Positions 54,239 through 63,120 of a DNA stretch of 64,000 nucleotides are shown here, in pieces. The stretch is from Cyanophora paradoxa (taxonomy: Eukaryota > Glaucocystophyceae > Cyanophorales > Cyanophoraceae): positions 124,001-188,000 of the forward strand of contig QPMI01000096.1 of NCBI GenBank assembly GCA_004431415.1, written 5' to 3'. The position numbers and the translations under genes were made by a program. Position 1 is the stretch's first letter. Each line of letters opens with the position of its first letter. A model generated the notes under the pieces. The model did no database searches. It worked only from the letters and a program-made list of their open reading frames with translations, and was not told the DNA's origin.

Positions 54239-54605
54239 CTACCGCCCAGCCTCAGGGCCTACCGGTATAGGCGCGGGGGCGAGGGGTGCCACCGCCGCGC
54301 GCGGCATGCGGCGGACCGGCCCGTCGAGCTCCGGGGCGGCCGCCGGGATCGCGCCCACCACGCGGGCCCAGTGCGCCCGGATCTCGTCGCGGAGCCCCGG
54401 GTCCGGGTCCGCGCACGCGGCGCTGCGCAGGGGGCCGCGCGTCGGCCACACCCGCGTCTCGGGGTGCGGCGCGAGGTCGGGCTTGAGCCCCTTTTCGATG
54501 CCCGGTTTATTTTCCTTGGCCCGCGCGCGCCCGGGGCGGCGCCGCTTTTATCCCCTGCGCCCGAATAAAGGGCCGCGCCTCGGTTCCGCGCGTCCGACGC
54601 CCCGC

Positions 54606-55066
54606 ATGGACGCGATACGGGAGGCCGCGCACGCTTCGGGGCTCGAGGTCGTCAACTCGAGCGGGGCGATGGCCCGCGATCCGCGGCGGGCGCTCGAGGT
54701 CATGCTGGCGGTGGCGCGCGCGCGCCCCACGGCGATCGTGGCGGCCGAGGTCTCGGGCGGAGCGGCGCTCGTCGCCCACTGCGCGTGCGATGCCCCGAGC
54801 GGATCGAGCGGGGCGACGCGGACGGGGCCCGTCGGCTCGTCGCGCGCGCCCGCCGCGCGGCCGACCCGACCGAGGACCCGCTCGGCATCGAAGAGGGGGT
54901 AGTGGAGGAGGAAGAGGATGCGAAAAATGGGGGAGAGGAGGAGGAGGGGGAGGGGGACCGCGGGGGGGCGGCAAACCCGCCCCCACCCCCCCCGCCCCCG
55001 GCCGCAGACGAACCCGACGACGCGTGCGCGTGCATCCTTCCGCTCCGCCTCCTCCTCCTCAGGTGA
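54606..55066 (+). CDS. Small virus-like ORF with acidic C-terminus, one frame change
   Basis: ATG 54606 starts a plausible protein (MDAIREAAHASGLEVVNSSG). It keeps a protein-like composition until about 54780, after which the good reading continues one frame back (RCPERIERGDADGARR ... VVEEEEDAKNGGEEEEGEGD) to a stop at 55064-55066. An AATAAAG box lies at 54564-54570, about 37-42 bp upstream of the ATG. The end has Glu- and Pro-runs and overlaps the convergent gene by a few bases. No recognised domain. Either a pseudogene or a base-drop in the assembly. Confidence 0.45.
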
Positions 55067-55343
55067 TGCGTAGGATCCCGTGCCGCGCGCGGATGTCGGC
55101 GAGGTACTCGCCGATCGCCGAGGCCACGACGGGGCACTCGACGGCGGCGGCGCGCACGACGCTCTCGGCGTACCCCGGCGTCAGCTCCAGGAACGCGCGG
55201 CGGTCAAAGTACGGGATGGGCCGGCCGCGGTAGCAGTTGGGGCACCCGTCGTGCGGCGGGAGGGGCCTCGGCTCCATCCTCGGAGGAACCGGGTAGATGG
55301 GCGTCGGGAGGACGACGTGGACGGGAGGTGCGTTCGACGCCAT
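55059..55343 (-). CDS. Small intronless ORF, 94 aa, unknown
   Basis: ATG at 55343 on the minus strand. Starts MASNAPPVHVVLPTPIYPVP, then a CPNC pair and an alpha-helical second half (RRAFLELTPGYAESVVRAAA). Unlike the shadows around it, it has balanced composition with Asp/Glu/Val/Ile. It is divergent from the next gene, with an AT-rich box in the 77-bp gap, and overlaps the end of the upstream ORF. I do not recognise it. The layout is viral in style. Confidence 0.55.
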   Translation of the reverse strand: MASNAPPVHVVLPTPIYPVPPRMEPRPLPPHDGCPNCYRGRPIPYFDRRAFLELTPGYAESVVRAAAVECPVVASAIGEYLADIRARHGILRIT

Positions 55344-55376
55344 CGCCGAGTCGCCCGGGCGGTCCTCGGACGGGGC

Positions 55377-55384
55377 GATAAATA
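55377..55384. promoter_or_regulatory. GATAAATA box between two divergent ORFs
   Basis: The only AT-rich octamer in a very GC-rich gap, 34 bp from the minus-strand ATG (55343) and 37 bp from the plus-strand ATG (55421). Placement suggests a TATA-like core promoter element that could serve one or both genes. Confidence 0.5.
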
Positions 55385-55420
55385 GGCGGGCGCCGGCCGG
55401 CGCGCCCGTCCGCGAACCCG

Positions 55421-55708
55421 ATGTCCCTCTTTGCCGCGCCGCCCCCCTTGGGCGGTCCCGAGCCGGATCCCGCGACCCTCGCCGCGATCAAGACGTGCAT
55501 CACGTGCGTGCACTACCTCGCCGACCCCCACCGGGCGCGCGACGGCCTCTGCATGGCCTTTGCGGAGATCAACCCCGTCGACGGACTCCGCCAGACGAGG
55601 GCGCGGTGCAGCCGAGAGAGGCAGCACCTCCTCGGGAGGTGCGGGCCCGACGCGCACCGCTACCGCCCGCGCGGGGCTAGTGCGTCGAGGGGCCGCGCGA
55701 GGACGTGA
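55421..55708 (+). CDS. Small cysteine-rich protein, 95 aa (CxxC ... NPVDG ... C ... CG type)
   Basis: Starts MSLFAAPPPLGGPEPD. Core pattern: KTCITCVHYLADP, LCMAF, NPVDGLRQTRARC, GRCGPDAHRYRP. The spacing C-x2-C-x(n)-C-x(n)-DG-x(n)-C-x3-R-x(n)-CG-x2-A-x2-(Y/F)-x-P resembles a small zinc-binding protein type seen in phages, bacteria and large DNA viruses, where a DLVTGEP-like turn sits in the middle. The match is from memory of the pattern and is moderate. No intron; AT-rich box 37 bp upstream. The C-terminus overlaps the convergent next gene by 32 bp. Confidence 0.62.
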   Translation: MSLFAAPPPLGGPEPDPATLAAIKTCITCVHYLADPHRARDGLCMAFAEINPVDGLRQTRARCSRERQHLLGRCGPDAHRYRPRGASASRGRART

Positions 55709-56051
55709 GGATCCGGGCGAGGAGATGCACCTTGTGCGCGATTCGTCCGTCCCCGCCCACCCTGCCGCCCACGACGGCCGCCCCGAGGGCGGAGCCCAGC
55801 TCCCGGGCGTGCGGCGGGATCTCCTCGTAGAGCTCCACGAAGCGCCGTCGTACCGCAGGGCACGCGCCGGCGGCGACGAGCAGGTAGGTCTCCGCCCGCG
55901 CGAGGTTCTCGTGCAATAGGTGCTGCTTCTCGCGGATGTAGCCGCACGGCTCGCCGTTTTCGCAGAATCCGCACGAGCGCGCCTGCTTCCAGTCGACGAC
56001 CCGCCTATCGCACCGCATCTTTTCGAAAAGAAAGGGGAACTCGCCTTCCAT
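55677..56051 (-). CDS. Intronless ORF, 124 aa, unknown, with CxxC...C near the N-terminus
   Basis: ATG 56051 on the minus strand: MEGEFPFLFEKMRCDRRVVD, then CGFCENGEPCGYIREKQH, then a helical segment (HENLARAETYLLVAAGACPA, RRRFVELYEEIPPHAREL) and an Ala/Gly-rich end. The composition is protein-like, unlike its antisense. An AT-rich box (TATTAATAAAAA on the minus strand, 56100-56089) lies 38 bp upstream. No family recognised. Confidence 0.6.
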   Translation of the reverse strand: MEGEFPFLFEKMRCDRRVVDWKQARSCGFCENGEPCGYIREKQHLLHENLARAETYLLVAAGACPAVRRRFVELYEEIPPHARELGSALGAAVVGGRVGGDGRIAHKVHLLARILTSSRGPSTH

Positions 56052-56088
56052 GCGTACGCGCGCGCGATCCGTGGGGGAGGGGGGCGCA

Positions 56089-56100
56089 TTTTTATTAATA
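56089..56100 (-). promoter_or_regulatory. AT-rich box upstream of the 124-aa ORF
   Basis: Reads TATTAATAAAAA on the minus strand in otherwise >65% GC sequence, 38 bp before ATG 56051. Same distance as the boxes before the ORFs at 54606 and 55421. Confidence 0.5.
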
Positions 56101-56112
56101 CGCGAAACGCCC

Positions 56113-56329
56113 TCACCGGGCGCGCCGGGTTCCGACCCTCGGGCCAGCGTCCACGATCCCGGCCTCCATGGAACCCCCCGCGTCGGCGAGGAACCGCCGG
56201 ATCGCCGTCGGCGCGCCCCGCGGTGTCGCGGCGGTCGCGTCGGGCCCCCAGCCCGCGACGAGGTCGGACCACAGGAACGGGTAGAGGTCGCCCTCGGTCA
56301 GGTCCGCGTCGCCCGAGGGGTCGCTCGGG
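56113..56329 (-). pseudogene. 3' part of a gene interrupted by a retroelement
   Basis: The minus-strand frame ending at 56113 has convincing protein composition only from the target-site duplication downward: SDPSGDADLTEGDLYPFLWS, then DLVAGWGPDATAATP, then AIRRFLADAGGSMEAG. On the other side of the insertion the same frame resumes at 57507 and reads up towards about 57590 (LVASVYPL and on), so the insertion splits one coding sequence. No family recognised; no start codon was identified in the upstream part. Confidence 0.6.
56311..56329. repeat. 19-bp target-site duplication, left copy
   Basis: GCCCGAGGGGTCGCTCGGG, identical to 57489-57507, flanking the 1,159-bp insertion. Confidence 0.92.
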
Positions 56330-57488
56330 ATTCCCTCGGGGGGGTACGGGGTTGCGAGGGCCGCCTCTGGCGGCGCCCTTGTGCACCCCGCGGGGGACAG
56401 TGCGTAGCAGCTTCGTCTTCTACAGCCTGCTGGCGTTCCGGCAAGCCCGGGATCATCGCGCCCGCTGGCAGCTAGCGCAATCTCGGGAAAGATCGACAGC
56501 CGCGCCTGGCGGGTCCGGCGCCGATCTGGGCTCGTCCTGGATCGTACGCCGTGCGCGTAAGGACGCCCCGGGCGCGGCGGATCCCCCGCGTGCGCGCAGG
56601 TTGCTCTTCGGACGCACCATCCAACAGCGCCCGGCAAAGTAGAAGGCGGCAGAGGCGGAGCGAGTAGGACCATTCCTCCCGCCAGATGACGCCGGCCTCT
56701 CGATGACCGGCGGCCGCCGAGGTTCCGCCGCACGGGGGTCCTCCTGTGCGTCTCCTCCGGCGCCGGGACTCTCCTCTCTGCTCCGCTCTCGGGTCCTCGT
56801 CCTCCGGCGGCCCGCGTCTCTCTCCTGCGGGCACCCGGGGCGCCCGCCAGCGGGTCGGCGACGGTGGAGCCTCGCCGCGGCCGCGCTGCGATCGGGGCAG
56901 GTGTCTGGCGGCGGCGGACTGGTTCTCACGCACTGGTGGCGGGAGCTCGAGGAGGAGGAACCGCGGCGCGAGGTGGCGGCTCACCCCTGGCAAACCGCTC
57001 CAGCGGCGGCCCCGCGCGGGTCGCCGTGGCGGAGTTGGGGCGCCGCGCGCCACCCGCAGTCGTCCCCTTTCTCTTTCTCTCGTCCTAGATATAGAAGTAG
57101 GAGTAGGCGACGCGCGCGACGCTACGTTTCTTTCTTTCTCGTCGTCTATCTCTGAGGTTGGGTTCCTTCGCAGATCCTTTCCTGCTTTCGTGACTCCTCG
57201 TAGGGATATGCCTCGTGCATCCTGGAATATAGGCTATTATGTACTGAGGTGTACGTGGGCAGGCTATCGGAAAACGAGAACCCTTGCTCCCCGCAGTACA
57301 TAGGTCTGTTTTTTCAGGACCTTTTATGAGGATGGGCCCATGGGCAGCTGTCTTGCTATTCTCTACTTGTTAGTGAGGCAGACTGGTAAACTTCGGTTTT
57401 GGGTAGATTCGACTTGTCTACTTTCGGAAGGGTCCGGTAGATTGATGTGGTAGTGCCGTCAATATACCGTCATTTTTGCAAAAAAAAA
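56330..57488 (+). mobile_element. 5'-truncated poly(A)-tailed retroelement insertion (1,159 bp)
   Basis: Bounded by a perfect 19-bp direct repeat and ending in A9 (57480-57488) directly at the right copy, the signature of target-primed reverse transcription. The first ~300 bp are open on the plus strand (FYSLLAFRQARDHRARWQLA), possibly the tail of a LINE ORF. The rest is GC-rich and then T-rich 3' UTR-like. Its 3' end is not similar to that of the LINE at 61-6353, so it is another family or a processed host transcript. Confidence 0.85.
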
Positions 57489-57507
57489 GCCCGAGGGGTC
57501 GCTCGGG
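57489..57507. repeat. 19-bp target-site duplication, right copy
   Basis: Identical to 56311-56329; starts immediately after the A9 tail. Confidence 0.92.
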
Positions 57508-57589
57508 GTCCCCCTCCCGGCGGGTCCGCCGGTCGCCCGTAGGGGGTACACCGACGCGACAAGGGTACCCTTCTCTCTTATATTATTAT

Positions 57590-57647
57590 ATTATATTATT
57601 TAATAGATTTCAAATTCAAAACTAAAAAAGTAATAGATTGTATACTG
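57590..57647 (+). promoter_or_regulatory. AT-rich promoter region before the 84-aa ORF
   Basis: A ~60-bp island of A/T (TATTATATTATTTAATAG, AAAACTAAAAAAGTAATAG) in GC-rich DNA. Its right edge (TAATAGATTGTATAC, 57631-57645) is 20-35 bp before ATG 57666. It may also serve the interrupted minus-strand gene on its left. Confidence 0.55.
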
Positions 57648-57665
57648 TGGTAGTAGTCTACAAGC

Positions 57666-57920
57666 ATGGTCGGAGACTACCTCTACTACGATCTCCCCAA
57701 GGACGGCGAAAAGTCGCGCAGCTTTGGAAACACGGGGAAGCGCCTCCTCGCGATTCGCAAGCTCAAGCTCTACAACGTCACCCCCGACAAGCCGCTCGAC
57801 GGCAAGATGCTGGACGCCTACGACTACGCCCGCACGATCTCTCGCGTCTTCGGGCGCGCGATGTCCAAGGCCAAGCCGGGCAAGGAGCTCGACGTCCTCC
57901 TGGGCGGTTACATGTGCTAG
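57666..57920 (+). CDS. Intronless ORF, 84 aa, unknown
   Basis: MVGDYLYYDLPKDGEKSRSF..., a Lys/Asp/Tyr-rich, well balanced protein ending DVLLGGYMC and TAG. The composition contrasts with the Arg/Ala/Pro shadows in other frames. ATG context AAGCATGG. It is probably soluble, with no membrane segment and no Cys except the last residue. I do not recognise it. It lies in the virus-like island directly after the retroelement insertion and the remainder of the split gene. Confidence 0.68.
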   Translation: MVGDYLYYDLPKDGEKSRSFGNTGKRLLAIRKLKLYNVTPDKPLDGKMLDAYDYARTISRVFGRAMSKAKPGKELDVLLGGYMC

Positions 57921-57981
57921 GGGCGAAGCGGCTTTTTCCCCACCCTCTGTTCCCCGCCCATTTTTCTCGCTCGAATTCGAT

Positions 57982-58498
57982 TCACCGCCCTCTATCCGCA
58001 AGCCTCGGCGGCCTCGTCGCGCCGCGCCGGGGGCATCGGGCCGCGGCGCCGTCGCGCCGGACGCGACCGACAAAGGGCCGCACGAGGGCGAGGTAGGCGA
58101 CGGGCAGGAGGGCGACCTGGGCCGCGGCGACGGCGAGGTGCGCCCCGCGGGGCCCACGCGGCCTCGTGCAGGCGCGCCCTCCGGATGGCGGCGTCGGCCT
58201 CGACGTCCCGGAGCGCCGCGACGAGGGTGATGGTTCCGTCCCGGGCGCGCGGCGAGGCCGCGGCGGCCGCGCACATCGAGGCGTTGGACGGACGCGGGCA
58301 CGGGAGCGGCGGGCCCGACTCGGCGGCGCGTCGGAGCTCGGCGGCGGCGCGCGCGAGGAGCTCGCGGGCGGTGTCGAGTCGGGGCGCCGGGCAGCGTCTA
58401 CGAGCCGGCCCGCCGGGCGCGCGCGACGCCGCGCGGCATCCCCCTCGTCCCCGCCTGAGCGCCCCTCCTCCGCTTCTTGATCGTGTGGTAGGACGCAA
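57982..58498 (-). other. Possible minus-strand ORF, frame-disrupted, with one hydrophobic segment
   Basis: Between about 58400 and 58170 one minus frame looks coding (DTARELLARAAAELRRAAES, TITLVAALRDVEADAAIRRA). From about 58150 a second frame looks coding (HLAVAAAQVALLPVAYLALV, a membrane-like helix). The two would join only with a frame change. Could be a small membrane protein gene that has decayed. Low certainty. Confidence 0.3.
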
Positions 58499-58600
58499 AG
58501 TGGTTCTTCGATCCGCAAACGAAGCAGCAGTTGCCCTGCGCGCGCCGCATCGTCTCCATGAACTTGGGGTCCTCCCACGGGGCGCGCGCGATCCGCGGCG
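58398..58600 (-). pseudogene. Fragment with zinc-knuckle-like motif
   Basis: The minus frame reads APWEDPKFMETMRRAQGNCC, then FVCGSKNHFASYHTIKKRRR. The C-x2-C-x4-H-x4-H pattern is a zinc-knuckle/CCHH arrangement. The upstream part of this frame (58620-58772) is antisense to a better candidate on the plus strand, so the gene is 5'-truncated by rearrangement. Confidence 0.45.
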
Positions 58601-58639
58601 ACGGTCGCGAGCGGGTCCCAGCGCAGGCCGCGCTCCCAG

Positions 58640-58945
58640 GGTCCGCCGAGGCGGTTGCGAACGACAAGGCCAAATACTTCAGCATCAAGCTCACGGCGAA
58701 GAACCTCTCGCTGCTGGTCCAGAAGAACCTCCCGGTCCCGCTCGGCATCCTCATCTTCCGTCCGTTCATCACCCACTACGCCGCGTCGGCGATCATGACG
58801 GTCAAGGGCGAGACGACCGCGGAGATGCGGCCCGTCGGCGCCGCCCTCGTGGCGCGCGGCCTGACCGGGTCCGAGGCGATCCGCGCGGCGCGCGACGCGG
58901 CCACGCCCGAGGCGTCCCCCGCGTCGGACCGTCGGAGGGGCGACG
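58640..58945 (+). pseudogene. Fragment of an unrecognised protein (possibly virion-related)
   Basis: The plus frame reads NDKAKYFSIKLTAKNLSLLV, then PLGILIFRPFITHYAASAIM, then TVKGETTAEM, then a helical end (TGSEAIRAARDAATPEASPA). The alternating hydrophobic pattern and the phrase RPF-x-THYA suggest a beta-rich structural protein. No start codon and no upstream half is present. It abuts the minus-strand zinc-knuckle fragment at about 58600-58640. A virion origin is only a guess. Confidence 0.4.
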
Positions 58946-59035
58946 ATGCGCGCCGCGTACTACGACGCCCGCCTGCGCCCGGGCGACGAGGAGGAGTTTG
59001 CGCGTCGCTTCCCGGGAGACGCGCGCTCCTCCGTT

Positions 59036-59655
59036 TCACGCGTAGTACCCGCGATCGAAGCACGGCGGGCGCGGGACGCGCACGTCGACCATCACGTCGA
59101 TCATCGGGTACCGACGGCGGCGTTCGGGTTGACGATGGCGCGGGCGGCCGCCGGAGTGATGACGCTCGTCCCGAGCCCGTCGTCCTCGGCGAGGCGGGGC
59201 GCTTCCCACGCGCGCGTCCCGGTCGAGGTAGGCGTTGGCCTCGTGCGCCTCGCCCGGGTGGCGGCCCGCCCGTCCGCGCGCGCGCCGCCGCGAGCGAGGC
59301 GATCGACCCGGCGTACGCGGGGGCCGGCGGCTCCAGCCCCGGGTCGCCGGCACCGCGACGCGCACCTCGGACGCGGCCCTGCGCAGGCGCGGCCACAGCG
59401 CGAGCGCGGCGATCGCCTCGCGCGCCGCGTCGGCCAGGACCGCCTGCGCCTCGTCGCGCGACATCTGCGGGACGCGGAGGCCGCGGTAGCGCCCGCCGTA
59501 GGTCTCCGTGTACGAAACGTGCTGCTTCGGGTCGTACGTCTTCCCGACCTCGGAGCGGTTCAGCTTCAGGTTCGCCCGCTGCGCGGCCGCCTTCTTCCTC
59601 GGAGGGGTCTGCCAGCACTGGACCTCGACGAATTCCAGGCCGCCGTCGAACTGCG
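59036..59655 (-). pseudogene. Frame-disrupted minus-strand gene fragment, unknown
   Basis: Coding-looking segments on the minus strand: GLEFVEVQCWQTPPRKKAAA, NLKLNRSEVGKTYDPKQHVS, YTETYGGRYRGLRVPQMSRD, EAQAVLADAAREAIAALALW, then after frame changes HEANAYLDRDARV, and finally YPMIDVMVDVRVPRPPCFDR before a stop at 59036-59038. At 59650 it runs head-on into the plus-strand DxCGxC gene. No family recognised. Confidence 0.45.
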
Positions 59656-62600
59656 CGTCGCACGACGGCGACCCCGAGGTCCCCGCTTGGTACGTCCCCC
59701 GCGGATCTTCCCCGTGCGGGCGCGTCTTCGGGTGCGACGGGCGGTGGGGGTCAGATGCGCGGATCGACCCGGACGGTTCGTGCAGACCCGGCGCGGACTC
59801 GCCCGCGTGCACGCAGTCGGTCCCGTCGCCGCGCCGGGGATGCGCCGCCTCCGACGTGATTCTACCCCCACCCTCCAACGCGACGACGTACGCGCGGTGC
59901 GCCGAGGCGTGCGCGAACCAGCCGATAGACATGTGCGGCGGAGCCTCCTTCGAGTCGGCGACCGGCACCTGCCGCCTCTGGTTGCGCCCTCCGGAGAATT
60001 GCACGGCGGAGTGGACCGCGCCCGCGGACGGCCTCGCCTGGTTCGTCCCGTCGGGGCCGTGCCACCGCCTCGGGTGCGACGGGATCTGGGGGAGCGAGAT
60101 GCGCTGGGCCTCGTGCGCCGTCGCCGGCGCAGGCAACTACACCTGCGCGCCGAACGGGTTCTGCCCCCGCCCCCCGCCGACGCCTCGCCCCGGGGGGTGC
60201 GACGGCCTCGGCTCCGAGGTCGACGCGTGCGGGACGTGCGGTGGCCCGTTCGTGGGCGGCCTCCGGTGCGAGGAGGGTCCCGCGCCCCTCGCGCTCGTCC
60301 CAGCCGACCTCCCCGCCGCGTGCGCCGGCTTCTACGACGCGTGCGGCACGTGCAACGGGACCGCGAGCGCGGCCGAGTGCGCCGCCCCCTGCGACGGCGT
60401 TCCCGGGAGCGACCGGTACTGGGACCGGTGCGGCCGATGCGGCGGCGATGGCGAGACGTGCCGTGGGTGTGACGGCGCCGACGGGGTTGTGGACGCCTGC
60501 GGTGTCTGCCGCGGGGACAACTCGACCTGCGTCGACTGCGCCGGCGTCGCCGGCGGGGGCCGCCGCCTCGACCGGTGCAACGTGTGCGGCGGCGATGGGC
60601 GTTCCTGCGAGGGGTGCGACGGCGTCTTCCTGTCCGGGCGCACCTACGACGCCTACCGCACGTGCGGCGGATCGGAGCGCGAGCGGCGCCTCCTCCCGGA
60701 CCGCTGCGGCGTGCGCGGCGGGCGCGGCGACGGATGCACCCCGGAGCTCTTCGACGGGACCGCAACGGTCGCGCTCCCGCCCGGCGGCGGGCCGTGGTCC
60801 TTTGCATCCTGGATCCGCGCCCTCGGCCCCGGGGTCGCGTTCTCCTCGTCCTGGGAGGACACGGAGCTCGGGTGCCGCCCCGCAGAGGGCTCCGCCTGGG
60901 TGCGAATCGACGCCTCGGGGCGCCTTCGCCTCGAGGGCCCCGCCGGCGCGGCCGACGGGCCCGCCCTCCCGTCCCCCTTTTCCGCGTGGCACCACCTCGT
61001 GCTATCGCGCGCCGCGGACGGATCCCACGCCATCTACGTCAACGGGACGCGCGCCGCGTCGATCGGCGGGGGCCCGGCGAACATCACCCTCCCGGGCCGC
61101 GTCGTCGTCGGGGAGGGCGCGCCGTGCGGCGCCTCGGGGCCCGCCCCGGGCCTGCGGCTCTCCGACGTGCGCCTCTGGCTCGCCGAGGCCGACGACGCGC
61201 GCGCCATCGCCGAGATGACCCTCCCGCCGGGCGCGGCGGGCGCTCTGGCCGCCGCGGCCGCGCCCGTTATGGCGATCGGGGGCGCCCCGCGCTCCGGCGC
61301 CCGAACCGAGGGGGGGTCGAGCTCCGCGGGACGGTGGGCTCCGCCCTCGATGCCCCCATCCTTGCATCGCACGCCGCCCCGCCGGTGACCGCCGAGGACC
61401 CCGCCGATCCCGCGCCAGGGTGCGCCTTTCCCTCCAACGCGTGCGGCCAATGCGCGCCCCACGCGGACCCCGACGACCCGGACGCGTCGTGCCCGCTCGA
61501 CTGCGATGGCGTACCCCTCGGCCCCGCCATCCGCGGACCCTGCGGATCGTGCGAGTGCCCCACCGGGACGGGCCCGATCCCGCCGCCCCCGTGGAAGGCC
61601 ACGGTCCTCGACCCGTGCACGGGCGCGACGGTGCGCCCGGAGGACGCCTACGCGTGCATCGACCCCCGCGCGCGAGCCTCCGGCCGCTGCGCACGCTCGC
61701 CCTCCCAGCGCCCGAGGCGGGGCGCGTCGGGGCGGAGCTGTGGTTCGCGGACCCGGATCCCGCGTCGTTCTCCGTCGAGCTCGCCGGCCTCCGCGTCGCC
61801 ATCACCCCGGCGGGGGACGGACTGGAGGTGGCCGCGACGGGCGCGCGCCTCGGCCCCGTCCCCGCGCGCGGCGCCTGGGAGCGCCTGGTGCTGGAGGTGG
61901 ACGCTGGGTCCGGGGCGGCGCGCGCGGCGGCGGGCCTCCGCATCCCGTCGGAGGCGACCGGGTTCGCGGCGCGGGCGGGCCGCGGCCTCCGGATCGCGGG
62001 GCGCGCTTCTCCTCCGTGCGCGTCACGGAGGGGCGCCCCGCGTTCGAGCTGCCCTCGGGCGAGTCGACGCCCGGCGCGTGGGCCCTATGGCCCATGAACG
62101 AGGGTTTCGGGCGCGAGGTGCACGACGCGACCGACGCGAACCGCACCGTGCCGGCCCCGTACCGCCGCTGGGTCCTCGCCTCCCGGAACGAGACGGCGAA
62201 CCCGGTCCGGTTCGACGTCCACCGCCCCTCGTGCAACGGGACCTGGCGCGGCGCCGAGGCGCGCGACGCCTGCGGGACCTGCCTCGGAACCCGTGCGACG
62301 GCCGCCGCGTGCCCCGCCGAGGTGCCGCTCGCGGTGGCGCGCGACGCCCGCTGGATGGGGCCCGCGACGCCGCTGGACGTCGTCCTCCCCGCGGAGAGCA
62401 CGGCCGAGTGCGCCTCGCTCCTCCTCTCCAACCGCTCAGAGCGGATCGATCCGACCTTTTTCGGCGCCTCGTACGACCCCCTCGCGCGGACCTGCACCCT
62501 CCATCGCCTGGAGGAGGGGGTCGCGCCCGCGGACCGCGACCTCGCCTCCCTGGAGAGCGAGGTGGGCGCCTCGTTCGTCGCGCGCTCCGCGGCGCGCCTC

Positions 62601-63120
62601 CCGCCGCCCCTGCCGACCTCGCCGCCGGCGCCGAGCCCACCCCGGCACCCTACGACTGCCCCTCCTGGGTCGCCGGCGTGTGCGTCCCCGTCCCGAACGT
62701 CGCACCGTCCGCGGGGTCCCGCCGCGCGGCCGCGCCGGGCGCTACTCGCGCCTCGCCCTCGTCCCCGCGCGCCCGACGCGCGCACCGACGCGTGCGCCGC
62801 CGAGGCGCGCCGCGCCGGCGTTCCGTGGTCCGCCCGCCAGGGCCGCGCCTGCTGGCTCCTCCCCGAGTTTGACCCGGCGTCGGCGGGCGGGTGGGACTAC
62901 GCGGGCCCCGACGCCGTCGTCGTCGAGCCGTCCCTCGCCGACCTGACCAACGGGACGCGCCCGCGCCTCGTGGTCTCCGGCTCCGGCACCCTCTCCGCCG
63001 CGGTCTACGAGGTCTCGTTCGGCGACTGCCCCGCGGGCCAGTGCCCGCTGGGCGCCATCCCGTACCTCTGCCACGCGGATTCCGGGACCTGCGTCGCGTC
63101 CCGGAAGTCTGCGCACAAAC
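59650..63120 (+). CDS. Large secreted-type protein with DxCGxC repeats, PAN-like and LamG-like segments (frame-disrupted)
   Basis: An intronless plus-strand reading with repeated modules. AW(Y/F)VP-x-G-x(0-2)-PC-x-R-x-(F/L)-GCDG-x-WGS occurs near 59680 and 60035. PAN/apple-like CAEACANQPIDMCGGASFES near 59905 recurs as CASLLLSNRSERIDPTFFGA near 62410. A chain of DxCGxC-x-GD units runs 60220-60700 (DACGVCRGDNSTC, DRCNVCGGDGRSC). A LamG-like domain spans 60770-61190 (FASWIRALGPGVAFSSSW, WHHLVLSRAADGSHAIYVNG) and a second jelly-roll-like segment 61735-62130 (LWFADPDPASFSVELAGL). From about 61310 the good frame steps back by one base repeatedly (near 61310, 61685, 62010, 62640, 62715 and 62770), each in or by a G/C run. 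DxCGxC repeats are known from algal and giant-virus surface proteins. The true start was not found. Confidence 0.6.

Noticed and set aside
59566-60807. 413-aa minus-strand Arg-rich ORF
   Set aside because: More than a third Arg; it is the antisense of the DxCGxC repeats.
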